Shown here piece after piece: positions 53,338 to 64,000 of a DNA stretch of 64,000 nucleotides; position 1 is the stretch's first letter; each line of letters begins with the position of its first letter. The position numbers and the translations under genes were made by a program. Under the pieces are notes generated by a model. The model did no database searches and was not told where the DNA came from. It saw only the letters and a program-made list of their open reading frames with translations. This stretch comes from Cyanoderma ruficeps (lineage: Eukaryota; Chordata; Aves; Passeriformes; Timaliidae): NCBI GenBank assembly GCA_008694505.1, contig VZDJ01000090.1, forward strand, positions 1,729,521 to 1,793,520. Reading direction: 5' to 3'.

Positions 53338-53338
53338 G
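53302..53338 (+). promoter_or_regulatory. TBX15: Competing splice acceptor 43 bases before exon 2
   Basis: A long pyrimidine tract (TTCCCCTCCTCTGCCCTCCT and on) ends in CACAG at 53334-53338. By eye it is a better polypyrimidine-AG site than the one chosen for exon 2 (CTTTACTTTGCAG, ending at 53381). Using it would add 43 bases, which is not a multiple of three, so joining it to exon 1 would shift the frame and stop soon after. The 53381 site is therefore the productive acceptor and gives the conserved DSEQST junction. This upstream tract may act as the distal pyrimidine tract or as an alternative site. Confidence 0.45.
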
Positions 53339-53381
53339 CAGGTAGAACTGAAGGGTCTTACCTGGCGTCTTTACTTTGCAG

Positions 53382-53595
53382 ACTCAGAACAGAGCACTGG
53401 GTCAGACACAGAGGTGCTGGCAGAAAGGACATCCTGCTCATTTGGCTCCCATTCTGACCTTACATCTGGTGGCTCAGGCCCTCAGCCTCCTCCACCTTCA
53501 TCCATGGAAGAGATCCAGGTAGAGCTGCAGTGTGCGGACCTCTGGAAAAGATTTCATGACATTGGGACAGAGATGATCATCACGAAAGCAGGCAG
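53382..53595 (+). CDS. TBX15: TBX15 exon 2: linker and start of the T-box
   Basis: This is a 214-base exon entered in phase 1 and left in phase 2. It encodes the Ser/Thr-rich linker DSEQSTGSDTEVLAERTSCS, a short proline run (QPPPPSS), and then MEEIQVELQCADLWKRFHDI and GTEMIITKAGR, the first part of the T-box. LWKRFHDIGTEMIITKAGR fits the first PROSITE T-box signature (L-W-x2-F...EM-x2-T-x2-G-R). The identity DSEQSTGSD...TEVL/ERTSCSF separates TBX15 from TBX18 and TBX22. The donor is GCAG|GTAAG. In human TBX15 a shorter isoform is described that starts close to MSSMEEIQ. Here the Met before SSMEE is absent, so the nearest usable Met would be MEEIQ. Confidence 0.97.
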
Positions 53596-54387
53596 GTAAG
53601 ACATCTCTGGCTTTCTGTCTAGTTAAAAAAGAAATCATAACCCAACAAACCAATCTTTATTTCATTGGTTTTTAAAGAAACTTTTTTTTTCCTTCTTGAT
53701 AGTCCAAAGGGATAAATATGCATGAAAAATTAAACGGCTGTCTGAGTTTCTCAGCTGTATCTCCTGTTAGCTTTCTTAAAACAAGTAAAGTTGTTTCATA
53801 TGACTATTTAAATAAGTGGCTCCAAAGTTTCCTGGCAGCTGCAGGAAACCATTGAGGATAGTTCTTCCTTTGAGCAAATAAATCAGGAAACAATCATTGT
53901 AGTGTTGGCTGTACTGGATTTAAGATGAGCTATGAATTTGGGGGTGAGCTATTTGACTTTCCTTTCAAGTTTCCATAGCACTTCATGAGCTTGCTGATTT
54001 AATCTCAAATGTAGTGAAATTCAACCTCACATTTGCACCAAATGAACATCTTCCCACAGCTCTAAACAGATGCAGTGTTAATGACTTCCAGTATAAAAAC
54101 TGTGCAAGCCTAATGTTTTCCTTTGCTATTGTAGTGATACCAGGACAGCTGAGGTTAGAAAGAGACACTAATTAGCCAGATTTTTTAAAAAGGGAAACCT
54201 CACCACGACAGGTTAGCCAAGGGGAAGATCTTCACTGCTGACAACCATTTGAAAATGGCTATGAGTCTGTTTGCCAAAACACGACCTAGAGGTAGTTGTA
54301 CATTTCTAGATGTCCCAAAGTAGGATTTTTAGGCACGTTTGCATTTGCAGGCCGTTTCATACCTCCACCTAATTGAGATTTTAGTTC

Positions 54388-54485
54388 CGATTGACGCGGA
54401 GAATGCGGGCGTCAGCACCACGGACAGAGCCCGCCAAGGCGAGCAAACGCCGGGAGCGACCCGGGAGCTGTCCCGACTGTGCCGC
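54388..54485. promoter_or_regulatory. Isolated CpG-dense patch in intron 2
   Basis: Within about 100 bases I count about 14 CpG dinucleotides, in a stretch otherwise almost free of them for kilobases. Immediately upstream is TTTGCATTTGCAG, which resembles a splice acceptor, and a CCTAATTGAG homeodomain-type core. It lies only 0.8 kb after exon 2. Possible readings are a small unmethylated regulatory element or promoter, a conserved element, or a recent GC-rich insertion. No T-box-like coding is present. Confidence 0.4.
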
Positions 54486-57453
54486 AGAGATGCAGCAGGG
54501 AAATTTTACCCAAGTTTTGGGGAAAACCCACGGTGCTCTATTGTTTACTGCGTTGTTTCATATCTGTGTTCCCAAAATTTGCCAGAACAGCTCAACTTGT
54601 TGTTTTACATTCTTGTGAAGTGAGGGCTATTGCTCTCTAACCCCAGAAAGTCCAGATAATTCAAGGAAAGTTACACCGGACAAATAACCCAGATAATTCC
54701 TGAAAAAGATTATCAGAGCCAGCGTAGCTCCCAGTTTTAGATTTCAGTGGCAAAGGAAGCATTTTTTGTCAGTGGAGAGTGGGCTGCTGGTTTTGAACTT
54801 CTGCCTCAAATGGAAGAGTCAAAGTACAGGAATGATACAACTTGCTATTGTGCAACACCTCTTCTCTGGAGATGTTAAAGCAGACATAGAGAAAATCATT
54901 ATTATCCTCTTTTCACTGATGGTGACATTGAGACCTAAACAGATTAAGTGATCTGTCCAGCATCATTAAACATGGTGCTCGAAGAACCAACTTCCTTCTT
55001 TCTGGGTTTATTGTCCTATGCCTGGACCATGCTGCTTCAGAAACTTAAAATAATACATTATTACGTGTTAGGTTAACTATAATTAATTCTCTGATGATAC
55101 ATGGAGAAGATGCACTTAAAAGCAGCATGAATATCTCTATGACCACCAGTTCAATTTCAGAATAAAATAGCTGACCTTTCTGACACCTTACAAGCTCCAG
55201 TGTGGGTAATTCTTTCACTTATAGAAGACTATGTATGACAATAGAGTCATATCTTCGTTATAATCAGAAATAATATTATTTCTCCTTGAAATGCTTGTAA
55301 TTATTTGAGTACTGATGGCCAATTGTCACATTACTGCCCACAGAAAAATCTACATTAGTACTAAATAGATGTGGTTTCTTCTCCTTGATGAGGTTCTTCT
55401 CCAGAAATGATGTGAACAATATTGGAGGACTACTGTTCTTTTATTTTTCTGTTGACTACATTTGTAGGTTAATCATTGCAAAGCATAATGAAGAGATGGG
55501 CAGTTTCTTTTGGTAATTCACCTGTTTATTGAGGATGATCCTTACAGATGTGATAGAATTTGCAAATTAAATGGTTAATCAGTTCAACAGGTTAAACAGT
55601 TTTCTCTCAGATAAGATGTGTCTGTAATGGGTGAGAGCTGGGTCTAGCTGGGTCTGTTTCTCCATATGGGATGCATGATATATGATGCATTCCAGAGATT
55701 AGATTTTATTATTTCTGGCATGAATGCAGAACTGGTTATTACCTGAAGATTTCCTACTGCTTATTGAAATTCTTAGAGACACACAGTGTAACTTGCATCT
55801 TCTTCCTTCCCCACAGAAGATTTTGCTCTTATTGCTTTCTCTTTGGAAACCTTGAGTCCCATAAGGCCTTCTTGTTTTGAAAGCCATTGTAATTACAGAC
55901 TCAGTTGCCTATAACTACAGCTGCTCCTTAATTTTCTGTGATTTGTAAAGCACTTCCTGGTTCCTGCCTGTCCCCACAACGTCTCTCTGCTCCTGCTGTG
56001 TAACACTAATTTCTAACCTACGTTCTCATTTCAAATGTATTTTTGGGGCTATATCCTGCCTGTGTCAGGCACACTACACTTTTTGACTTTCAGACTCCTA
56101 CTCTCACTCATTTCTAATTCTGCTTTGTTGTTTTTCTTTTCTCGATGCTGTATTTATAGATGTTTCTTTTTTGTCTGTTTCCATTAACTTACTCCAGTCC
56201 TCTTATAACCCTTCCTTTCTCCTTTCCATGAAAACATTGTTATTTAGATTTTAATCAGGTGCTTATAAAAAGACTTCTTTGTTCCTTATGTAAAAGATGC
56301 AAATGGCTGTCAGCTGCAGTCATTCAAATCTGCAATTTACCTTTATCTCCTTTTTGTTTGAAAGGCAACCTTGGACTCTGTACAAAATAAAATAAATTCA
56401 TCTTAAGCCCCAGGTCATACTGATTTGAACAACTAGTCCTAAAATAATTTTTTAACTCTTTTTCTCTACTCTCCTTTACTAACAGTGATCACATTAGCAG
56501 CATCAGTGGAGGGATTTGAAACCTTTCCCACATCCTTGCAATCCTTGTCTAATGTCCATGATCACCTGAGCTTTAGGGGTAACTGTTCAGTAACTGATGC
56601 GTAGAAGTGCTGCCCAAAGTGGAAAAAAATGTGCACTTATTCCTGGGGAAATACACTCTAGGGAGTGCTTGGAGTCCTTCTCTGGAAGGGAAGGGCTGCC
56701 TACTGTTTATGGAGGTGGTTGCATGAGTGCTGCCATGCATACCAGCACATCCAAGAGGTATCGTTCTGGGAAAGCAGGTTCTACCTGTAACAGAGCTGGG
56801 ATCCCATCTCAGCCATGGGGGAAATGATTTCATCTGTCATATCACAGTTATTGTATCTGTGCTGCAGGATGGCTCAAACCAAAATGCTGATGGCCAGGAT
56901 CAGGTAGTAAGACTGGAAGAAGCCATCAGTGAGTGAAACAGGTGACCTTGTCCTCTCCTAACTTCTCTGTGCCTCCTGATAGGTTAAGTGGTACTTTGCC
57001 TGCAGTGTTTTGGTCTCCCTGAAATCATGAGCCTGAGTTGTTTGTAGCATGTACTCGGGGCTGTTTATGTTACCAGGTGTTTTTTTTTTCTTTCCAGTGG
57101 AAAGAAGGGTGGGTTCCAAAGTGCTCCAGTTAGAGAGAGCAGAAGAGATTTTGTAATCAAGCTCTGTTGATGCTGAAGGCGCCCATGAAGAGGGATTCTC
57201 AGAGAAAGGGCTGGCAGGCCACAGCTACCAAATGGATTTTTAGAGTTCCTGGCCCTGTGAGCCAGATAAACTTGCTCCAGCTTCCAGAGGAATGTCCCCT
57301 TTGGGAGCAACAGAGAAGATCTGTTGGTCTCTCTCTCCTTCATAAAGAATAAATCTATTTGCTACCAAGCCCTGCCCTCAGCTTTTCCTCTGAAAACACA
57401 CATCTCTACATGATCCCATACTGCAGAGAGAAAGTGAATGGCGTTCCTCCATT

Positions 57454-57490
57454 GCCTTGCCTTGCCTTTCCTTGCCTCGCCTTCCTTTCC
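57454..57490. repeat. CCTTG-type imperfect pentanucleotide repeat
   Basis: Several imperfect copies of a CCTTG/CCTTT unit occur in a row. It is a simple repeat inside intron 2 with no apparent function. Confidence 0.8.
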
Positions 57491-60400
57491 TTCACTCCTT
57501 ACACATTTGTTTCTCTAAAGAAATAAACATTTGGCATCAGTCTTAGATGTGAGAAAATATGAGATATGAATTAACAAGGTTAACTTCATATTGCCCTGTT
57601 AACTCACACACATTCTAAACACTGTGCATACTTAATCTGCAGATCTAAATCAGATTATTTTGGAGTTTCTCAATTGGATTATTTTTATGCCTTGGAAATG
57701 ATTATTCTGTCTATTTCTTTTGCTACAGTTGAAGAGCACATCCCTTCATAATAGGCTTTGCAGCATTTATTAGATGTCACCTTTATGCAAGTCTACTCTT
57801 GTCTAAGTTCCTAACTTAAGGATAAGAAACTGAAACTTTATTCTATTGGGGAAAAAAAAATCCAGTTTGGCAATATACCTGTGATCCTTCTCCTTTGACC
57901 AGTTTTCACAAAGTAAAATTAGATTATATTTTAAAAGAAAATCTTAACCACCACCAAAAAATATACTGTTAGCTGCCACAACCCAACTACTTCTTTTTTT
58001 GTTGAAAGTTCCCAAACAGTGTTCTTTAATATGAGTACACTCCCATGCTGGCAAATACTATTTTAATCAAGTTCTAGAGATATTTTTCTATCATTAGTTT
58101 TCTTCACATTTAACGTTCATAAATTTCAACCTCATTATGGAGGAAAACAGAAATTGAGTAGACTGAGGCACATAGTTGCTACTAAAATGCTTTTAGAAAC
58201 AATTCTAAGTGGTCCTAAAACAGTTGTAATAACTTATATCACATAGTATTTTCCCTAAAAGGGTACTGTGTGTAAGTTCACAGTCTAAGTTTAGGAAGAC
58301 TGCTGAGTGGTAAAGCTAACATATAAATAACTTGATCATCCCAAACTGCTGCTGATATAAAACCTCCTCCTAAAATATATCAGATGGCATCACATGTTCC
58401 CTATGAAAACAGACAGCCTTCGTGTCTGTAGCTGTTGACTATGAAGCTGATACCTTTCTAGATGAAAGATTGTTGACTGTTTATTAATACAGCCATATCC
58501 AAATAGCCTGAATTCCTTCCAAACCTTTGAGCCCCTTGTTTTCTATAAGGCTGGTGCCTCTGGGCAACCAAGATCCAGCCAAGAGGAAATGCAGAGAACA
58601 GAGACTTTACCAGGATTATATGCGGCACATCCCTAAGTCTCGCTGTTAGCCTCTGCCTTTTCCATTTCCCTCTTTCCACACAGCAGTGCTGCTGGAGACC
58701 TGCTGTGACAATTCCAGGCCACATCTTTATGGCAAAGAAACCTAAGTTCCTTTCATACCCACAGAAAAAGAAAAACAGTAATAATTTACGTAACTTTAAA
58801 AGTACACTTAAACTTTAGAGAAAGTAGTGGGATCAGCTGAGCTCTCTCTGATCATTTTAGAGATTAGCCTCTAAGCCTGCTGAATGGTCTGTGGTAATTT
58901 TTACAAGGTATTTCATAAACAAACAACCCCACAGGCTATACTGCAACTTTACACGAGGCCGGAGATTTGGAGAGAGCTTCTTGGGACACACAGCACATTC
59001 AATTTTCCCAACACAGTGTGCAGACTTAGACCCAAAGAGACTCTGATTTAATTCTGGGTTTCTCATCAACCCTCTGAAACACGACCTACTTCTTTAGCTG
59101 CTCCCAAGCCACCTCTCTCTAATTAAAGAGAGCTGGACTGTAAAATGCCACATCCTGTACCCATTTGGCTTGGCAGATTTAATGAGCCATTGTGGCAGAA
59201 ACAAGGTAATGCCCTCAAGCCACTGAAGACTAATCCATTATTCCTTCCCCACCTCCCCCCAAGTCGTTCTACTAGCAAACTCACACCATCAGTTGCACAA
59301 ATTGCTCTCCTTGAAGGGTTTCTGCAGACGATTTTTCTGACAGTTTTATGTCTCTCATAACTCGGGTTTAGCTTTGCTCTGGCAGCTGTGGGGTGGTGCT
59401 CTCCCCACCCCCCACGATAAATATGTCCTTTTCCAAAGCAGATGCAGTTGCTAATAGGTCAGATCTTATCTTCTCAGTGTGGCCTGAAATAAAAGAGCTG
59501 TGGGTAGGGCAAAGGCTGAGCATCAACCTCCTCCTCCTTCTCACCCTCTTCTCCAAGTGGCTATGTGTGGCTTGGCTGGGAAAGAATGAAACAGATTCTC
59601 AGGATCACATCCCTGTCATGCAAAGTTTGACATGTCTGGAGAGGCTGACACAAGCTTTTCTGATTTCTTCCTCCTCCAGGCTGTGTTCACTAGCAATACT
59701 GTGAGAAACAGAAATGTTGAAGGGAGAACTGAATCTTCTTCTCTGACATTTCACTGCTTCTCACTAAATAGAAGGGAAAGTGTCATGATGGTTTGTAGGG
59801 ATAGCTCCTAGAAACATTTCTTGTGCACTTTCCTACTATTTTGGCATTGTGATTTTAAATTGCCCTTTAATATCCTCCCTCCATCCACATACTTCCATCC
59901 CACAAGGCTATGTCTACTTAACAGAGAAGCAGAATATGATTTTATATAAGCATCAAGTACTTTTGGGCTTTCTCCTACCAAAGCTCTGTATTTTCTAGGC
60001 AGAAGTCATTCAGTTGAGTAACACCATCCTATAGGACCTCAGCTCTAGTTTTTCTCTGGTCAAGTCTGAGAAGCCGCTCAGGTAGGGCTCAGGTCTGAGT
60101 TAACAGTCAGTGAAACAATGCAGGATTTCTTTCAGTCCTCTGCTCTGATTTCAGTGTTGCTCAACTCCTACACCTCAGCTCCTCAGATTTTATGAAGGTA
60201 TAAAAATACCACATTAGTTGCAAATATAATGTGGCGTAAGTAATTCCCTCAGCATGCTCTCTGAGGGAGGGGTAGAATAGAAATTGGTCTACTGGCCACC
60301 ATAAAATTTTTAAGAAGGAGAAATTATGCCATAGCCACACTAACACTAATGTGCTTTTAGGTTAAAATTGTTCTGATCTGTTCTCTTCTGAAATAATTGC

Positions 60401-61223
60401 CTAGCTACTAACACTTCTACAAGAGTAACTGTGTTTAGGAGAGCTTAACTCGTGCTCAGACAAGAAGAAAAAGGCTGGGATTTTTTTCTTGTTGGTGTAG
60501 AGTTCCATATCTTGTCTATCAGGAGAAAATGCTTAATATGGCATAGATCATATAGCATGGAAAAGACAACACCTATTAAAAAGATTGCACAAAAAACTAC
60601 CAGGATTTTAAGGAAACCATGACAATAATGCCAGTGTTTCTGTTGAATGTGAAATACATTCCTGATAAGCAGATTAATCTGAGGGATGTTTTTTTCTTAA
60701 ATAACTATAAACATGAGAGTGAGATGATCTTTCAGGTTGATGTATTTGCTTTAAATATTACCTCAGTACTGTCAAACTATACTGAAATGTGATGTTCTCA
60801 AAAAAGAGAGAACTAAAGTGATCCTGTATTTAATGGAATATGAGAAAAGAACTACAGGTGGATGGCTAGTGTGTAAAACACAAGCTAAAAGGTACACTGC
60901 CCATCCTAGAAATGCCTTAGGATGATTTGTGTGAAGCATAGCAGAACTGTCTGCTAGGAACTGGGAATAGAGTGCTTGACTGTGAGTACTTTATCATTAC
61001 TCACAGGTTGTTATCCTGTAACCCCTTTTTCTCAGTGGGAAAAAATTGAAAATTCGAACCACTGCCAGCACAGTCTTTTCTACCCACAGCAAGCCCAGAG
61101 GAGTCATGCCAAGGACTGGTCTGTGTAAAGTACCATGCTTCTGGTGCCAGAGAGAGGTACAAGGAGCCTTCTCAGTTTCCTTATTCACCATTTTCTTCCT
61201 TATTTCTACTCTTATTTTCCTAG

Positions 61224-61325
61224 GAGAATGTTTCCAGCCATGAGGGTGAAAATTACAGGCTTGGATCCCCACCAGCAGTATTATATTGCCATGGACATTG
61301 TCCCTGTGGATAACAAGAGATACAG
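61224..61325 (+). CDS. TBX15: TBX15 exon 3: T-box core
   Basis: This is a 102-base exon in phase 2 in and out. With the AG from exon 2 it reads [20 protein letters not shown] and then [14 protein letters not shown], ending in a split Arg codon. This is the T-box segment with the GLDP turn and the VPVDNKRYR strand. [12 protein letters not shown] as opposed to [12 protein letters not shown] supports TBX15 over TBX18. The acceptor is TTATTTTCCTAG|G and the donor ACAG|GTAAG. No frameshift or stop is present. Confidence 0.97.
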
Positions 61326-63101
61326 GTAAGCTCTTCAGAGGCAGAGGTAGGAATCTTGTAAGAGCTTACTGTCAAGGACAGCCTAGGAAAGACACCTGCC
61401 ATTAAACACCATTGCAAAGGTGTGCTGGAGGAGACCCTGATGATTTACACCAACATAGTTGATTTGACCAGAATCTTTAGACACAAACCCAGAGTTTTAA
61501 TGCAGTCTCTTGCAATTTTTGAATGAAATCTTTCTCTTTTCAAGAAGCAGTTTTTAATTGAGGAGATCTCTGTCGTGCATTTCCTGATTGACACGATTAG
61601 CAGTGACTGTCTGAGGGAACAAATAACTGGAGTAATCAATGGGGGGTCTGCAGCCCCTAAAACTTCTTCTGCAAGAAAGGAATGGGCAAGGAGCAGCTGA
61701 ATTAAGCCAGGCCCCTCAGGTCTGGCCTGAACTGGATTTCTGTTTCAAAAGGGCTCACTGTCCAGCACAGCAGCCTCTGTGAATATTGGTCCCTGACCCA
61801 CGGTATGGAGTCACTGAGAAACTTTCCACTGCTGAGCTAAAGACAGGAAGAATAGATTTCTCTGATATTAATGGGCTTCTGATGTTAAAAAGTACTCTGG
61901 AAAACTCATGATCCTCTGCATCCCAGAAAACGCTCCAGACTGATGTGATTTACGTATTCTCATTAAAAGACCCCTGAGAGCAAGTCTTTTCTTCAAATAG
62001 TCTTGACCAAACCACATTTCAAGGATTCAGAATTGAACCTCTGCTTCAAATGCTAAATAATTCATTTTTGCTCCAAAATTGTACAGAGTTTTATCAGGAA
62101 AATGCTTTTCCTGGGAAACAGCAGTATAGTGTTTGATACTCAGCTGGATGTTTTTCCTCTTTTGAAGAGTGTGGTTCTAACAACACTGACATTGAAAAAA
62201 CATTTATTTTCTTACCCTTTGTTTCTGTCCTTGTTATCTTGTGCAGCCACATAGCCCAAACAAGCAAGAAAGAAAAAGACTCCTCTTTTTTATTTCCTTT
62301 TTTTCCATTTCTTGTGAAAATACAGGAAATGAGTCACTGTTTGTAGGTAAAAACTGAAACATCTTAGCAGAGCTGAGTAGAGATGCAGTGAGGGGGAGCA
62401 CAGGACAGAACTCAGAGGTATCAGTGGAACTGTGAAATGTCTCAGAGGGAAAGAGTTGCAGGGCAGGAAGAAAGAAAGTGCCTAGGCAAAGCTGTGGTAG
62501 AGAAATTTATGGCATATATAGGAAGGCTAGATCAGGAACACAAAAGATCACAAAATACCAGGAACACAAAAATAATTTTTTTCCTCTAATCCCAATGTAT
62601 GTAATACTATATGAAATTTCCTGTTTTACATTTCAAACCAGAAATTCTTTTTTATCAATTGTTTAAGTGGTATCCATTGGATATTGCCCTTTCTGGGTTA
62701 AGCCACAGGTGTTTTCCAAAGTCTGGTATGAGATAAAATGCAGATTTCCAGAAATTGCAGAGTTTTTCTTAATATTTTCAGAGAAGACATTGTTTACCCA
62801 TATTCTCCAGCCTCTTACTCTGGCTCAGAGAGGGTTAATGACTTGAGAAGGCACATGTGGCAGAATTTTACAGGGAAAATAACTGCAAGGTGGTTTTAAT
62901 AAGGAATCAAGTCTGAACAAGTGGCTCGGGGTAATCTGGCTTTCATTTAGAAGGTAGGAGGTTGCAATAAAGCACATTCTCCCCTGACTGCAAATGAGAG
63001 CTTGGGGTGCATGAGGGTGGCAGGGAAGGGGGAGCCCTGGACACGTTCCTGCAATGAGTGAGTAACAATCTCCCTTAGCCCACCTACCCTTCCTCTTTCA
63101 G
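61326..63101 (+). other. TBX15: TBX15 intron 3 (about 1.8 kb)
   Basis: The intron starts GTAAGCTC and ends CCTTCCTCTTTCAG, with a strong pyrimidine tract. It has no gene, RNA or recognisable repeat. Short open frames here have no family likeness. Confidence 0.94.
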
Positions 63102-63273
63102 GTATGTGTATCACAGCTCCAAGTGGATGGTGGCTGGCAATGCTGACTCCCCAGTGCCCCCGAGGGTTTACATCCACCCTGACTCCCTGGCTTCTGGAGA
63201 CACCTGGATGAGGCAGGTGGTCAGTTTTGACAAGCTCAAGCTGACCAACAACGAGCTCGATGATCAAGGCCAT
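63102..63273 (+). CDS. TBX15: TBX15 exon 4: T-box core
   Basis: This is a 172-base exon, entered in phase 2 and ending on a codon boundary. It reads [20 protein letters not shown] and [20 protein letters not shown] and [36 protein letters not shown] is the second PROSITE T-box signature (H-P-D-S...G...WM...F). [15 protein letters not shown] is the TBX15 form, while TBX18 has SPASGETWMRQVISF. As far as I can recall the segment is identical to human TBX15, which fits strong constraint on the DNA-binding domain. The donor is CAT|GTAAGT. Confidence 0.98.
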
Positions 63274-63632
63274 GTAAGTTAGAAGTTAATCGTGGTGCCT
63301 GTTGTCCTAGCCTTGCTCCTCTCAGACTTGAAAGGGTGTTGCTGCTGCTTTGATGCTCCTGTGTCCTGTTGGGCACACGTGTCTGTGGTTGCTTCCAGAT
63401 TTATGGAGCTTTTTTTGCTATTTCAGTGCTTTTCCTCAAAGCGTTGCCTGACCCTATAAAGCACCTTTCTCTTTGCTCACAGCACAAACTTTGTCTCATA
63501 CACGTTTGTAAGAAAAGGATAATTTTCTCTGTATTAGCTCTTATTCCACCCCTGCTTTCTTACACATCTGGATCTTGTGTATATTTTTTGGGGGAAGAAA
63601 AAAAAGTCCTTTTCCTTTTGTTTTCTCTTTAG
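63274..63632 (+). other. TBX15: TBX15 intron 4 (359 bases)
   Basis: This short phase 0 intron starts GTAAGTTA and ends TTTTCTCTTTAG. It has a good pyrimidine tract and no feature of its own. Confidence 0.96.
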
Positions 63633-63800
63633 ATAATCTTACATTCAATGCATAAGTATCAGCCTCGTGTTCATGTCATCCGCAAGGATTTCAGCAGTGA
63701 TCTTTCTCCTACAAAGCCAGTTCCTTCAGGAGATGGGGTGAAAACCTTCAACTTCCCTGAAACTGTTTTCACCACAGTGACAGCCTACCAAAATCAGCAG
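63633..63800 (+). CDS. TBX15: TBX15 exon 5: T-box core
   Basis: This is a 168-base exon of 56 whole codons (phase 0 in and out). It reads [20 protein letters not shown] and [20 protein letters not shown] and [28 protein letters not shown] and TVTAYQNQQ are hallmark T-box strands, the latter leading into the DNA-contacting helix in the next exon. [14 protein letters not shown] is the TBX15 form (TBX18 has a different linker). One visible difference from human, by memory, is PVPSGDG for PVPVGDG, in a surface loop. The donor is CAGCAG|GTAAAT. Confidence 0.98.
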
Positions 63801-64000
63801 GTAAATCCTTCACGCTCCTTTTATGCTGCGTGTTCGTAAAAATATCAGTGTGCTCTTTGTGACTGAGATGCGAACTCCTCTGAGAAACACAGAAAAGTTA
63901 CACTTCAAAGACTAGAAAAGAAAATGCTTGCTGTGGGGTCTTGTGTAGACATGAAGTATCTAGCCAGGAAACCACCCTGAAGATAAGATGGCTGTAGCTT
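63801..64000 (+). other. TBX15: TBX15 intron 5, 5' part (runs off the window)
   Basis: The intron starts GTAAATCC and continues past the right edge. The next exon, expected to encode [20 protein letters not shown]-type T-box helix sequence, is not in the window. Nothing else is visible. Confidence 0.9.

Larger units (their letters stand above)
124..53381 (+). other. TBX15: TBX15 intron 1 (about 53.3 kb)
   Basis: This is the intron between the first coding exon and the exon that opens the T-box. It starts GTTAGTG and ends with the acceptor CTTTACTTTGCAG. A very long first coding intron is usual for TBX15 in vertebrates. I found no convincing protein-coding gene, tRNA or structural RNA inside it on either strand. 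Its open frames are short, low in complexity and unlike known families. Parts that deserve their own entry (CpG blocks, repeats, CR1 pieces, candidate regulatory stretches) are listed separately. Confidence 0.93.
53596..61223 (+). other. TBX15: TBX15 intron 2 (about 7.6 kb)
   Basis: The intron starts GTAAGAC and ends TTATTTTCCTAG. It is mostly AT-rich and gene-free. A pyrimidine-rich run lies at about 55980-56250 and a (CCTTG)n-like run at 57454-57490. A strikingly CpG-dense patch at 54388-54485 is listed on its own. Short open frames in this interval match no protein family that I recognise. Confidence 0.93.

Noticed and set aside
1..64000. CRISPR array, operon, prophage or other microbial system
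   Set aside because: No regularly spaced direct repeats, no dense coding, and clear spliced vertebrate gene structure throughout.

Overview
This window is vertebrate nuclear DNA, almost certainly from a bird. It carries one recognisable protein-coding gene, TBX15, on the + strand. Evidence for a eukaryote: coding blocks are short and split, each is bounded by AG...GT splice signals, and the splice phases join perfectly over five exons (259 codons with no stop). Evidence for a bird: CR1-type retrotransposon 3' ends (about 50945-51191, with remnants near 46484-46552 and perhaps 47165-47205), a repeat at about 37650-38180 that I recognise as a common avian interspersed element, and otherwise very low repeat density with no SINE or L1 load.

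Layout. Bases 1-123 are the 3' part of the first coding exon; the start codon and the N-terminal eh1-like region lie upstream of the window. Intron 1 (124-53381, about 53.3 kb) fills most of the window. Its first 4 kb is CpG-rich, in two blocks (about 124-1470 and 2650-4110) separated by AT-rich DNA, and includes a 21-base assembly gap at 355-375. The rest is ordinary AT-rich intron with simple repeats, CR1 pieces, the avian interspersed repeat and a few stretches that look like regulatory DNA. Exon 2 (53382-53595) carries the Ser/Thr/Pro-rich linker and the start of the T-box. Intron 2 (53596-61223) has an isolated CpG-dense patch at 54388-54485. Exon 3 (61224-61325), exon 4 (63102-63273) and exon 5 (63633-63800) carry most of the remaining T-box. 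The last exons and the C-terminal regulatory region lie beyond the right edge.

The gene. TBX15 is a nuclear DNA-binding transcription factor of the T-box family (TBX1 subfamily, close to TBX18 and TBX22). In vertebrates it acts in limb, craniofacial, dermal and muscle mesenchyme. No second gene, RNA gene or bacterial-type system was found. All other open frames look like chance frames in low-complexity or GC-rich intron. I found no previously undescribed system. The points most worth a second look are the CpG patch in intron 2, the open frame and competing splice acceptor just before exon 2, the second CpG-rich block in intron 1, and a TGACG-motif cluster near 12.1 kb. Comparisons with human TBX15/TBX18/TBX22 are from memory, not from an alignment.
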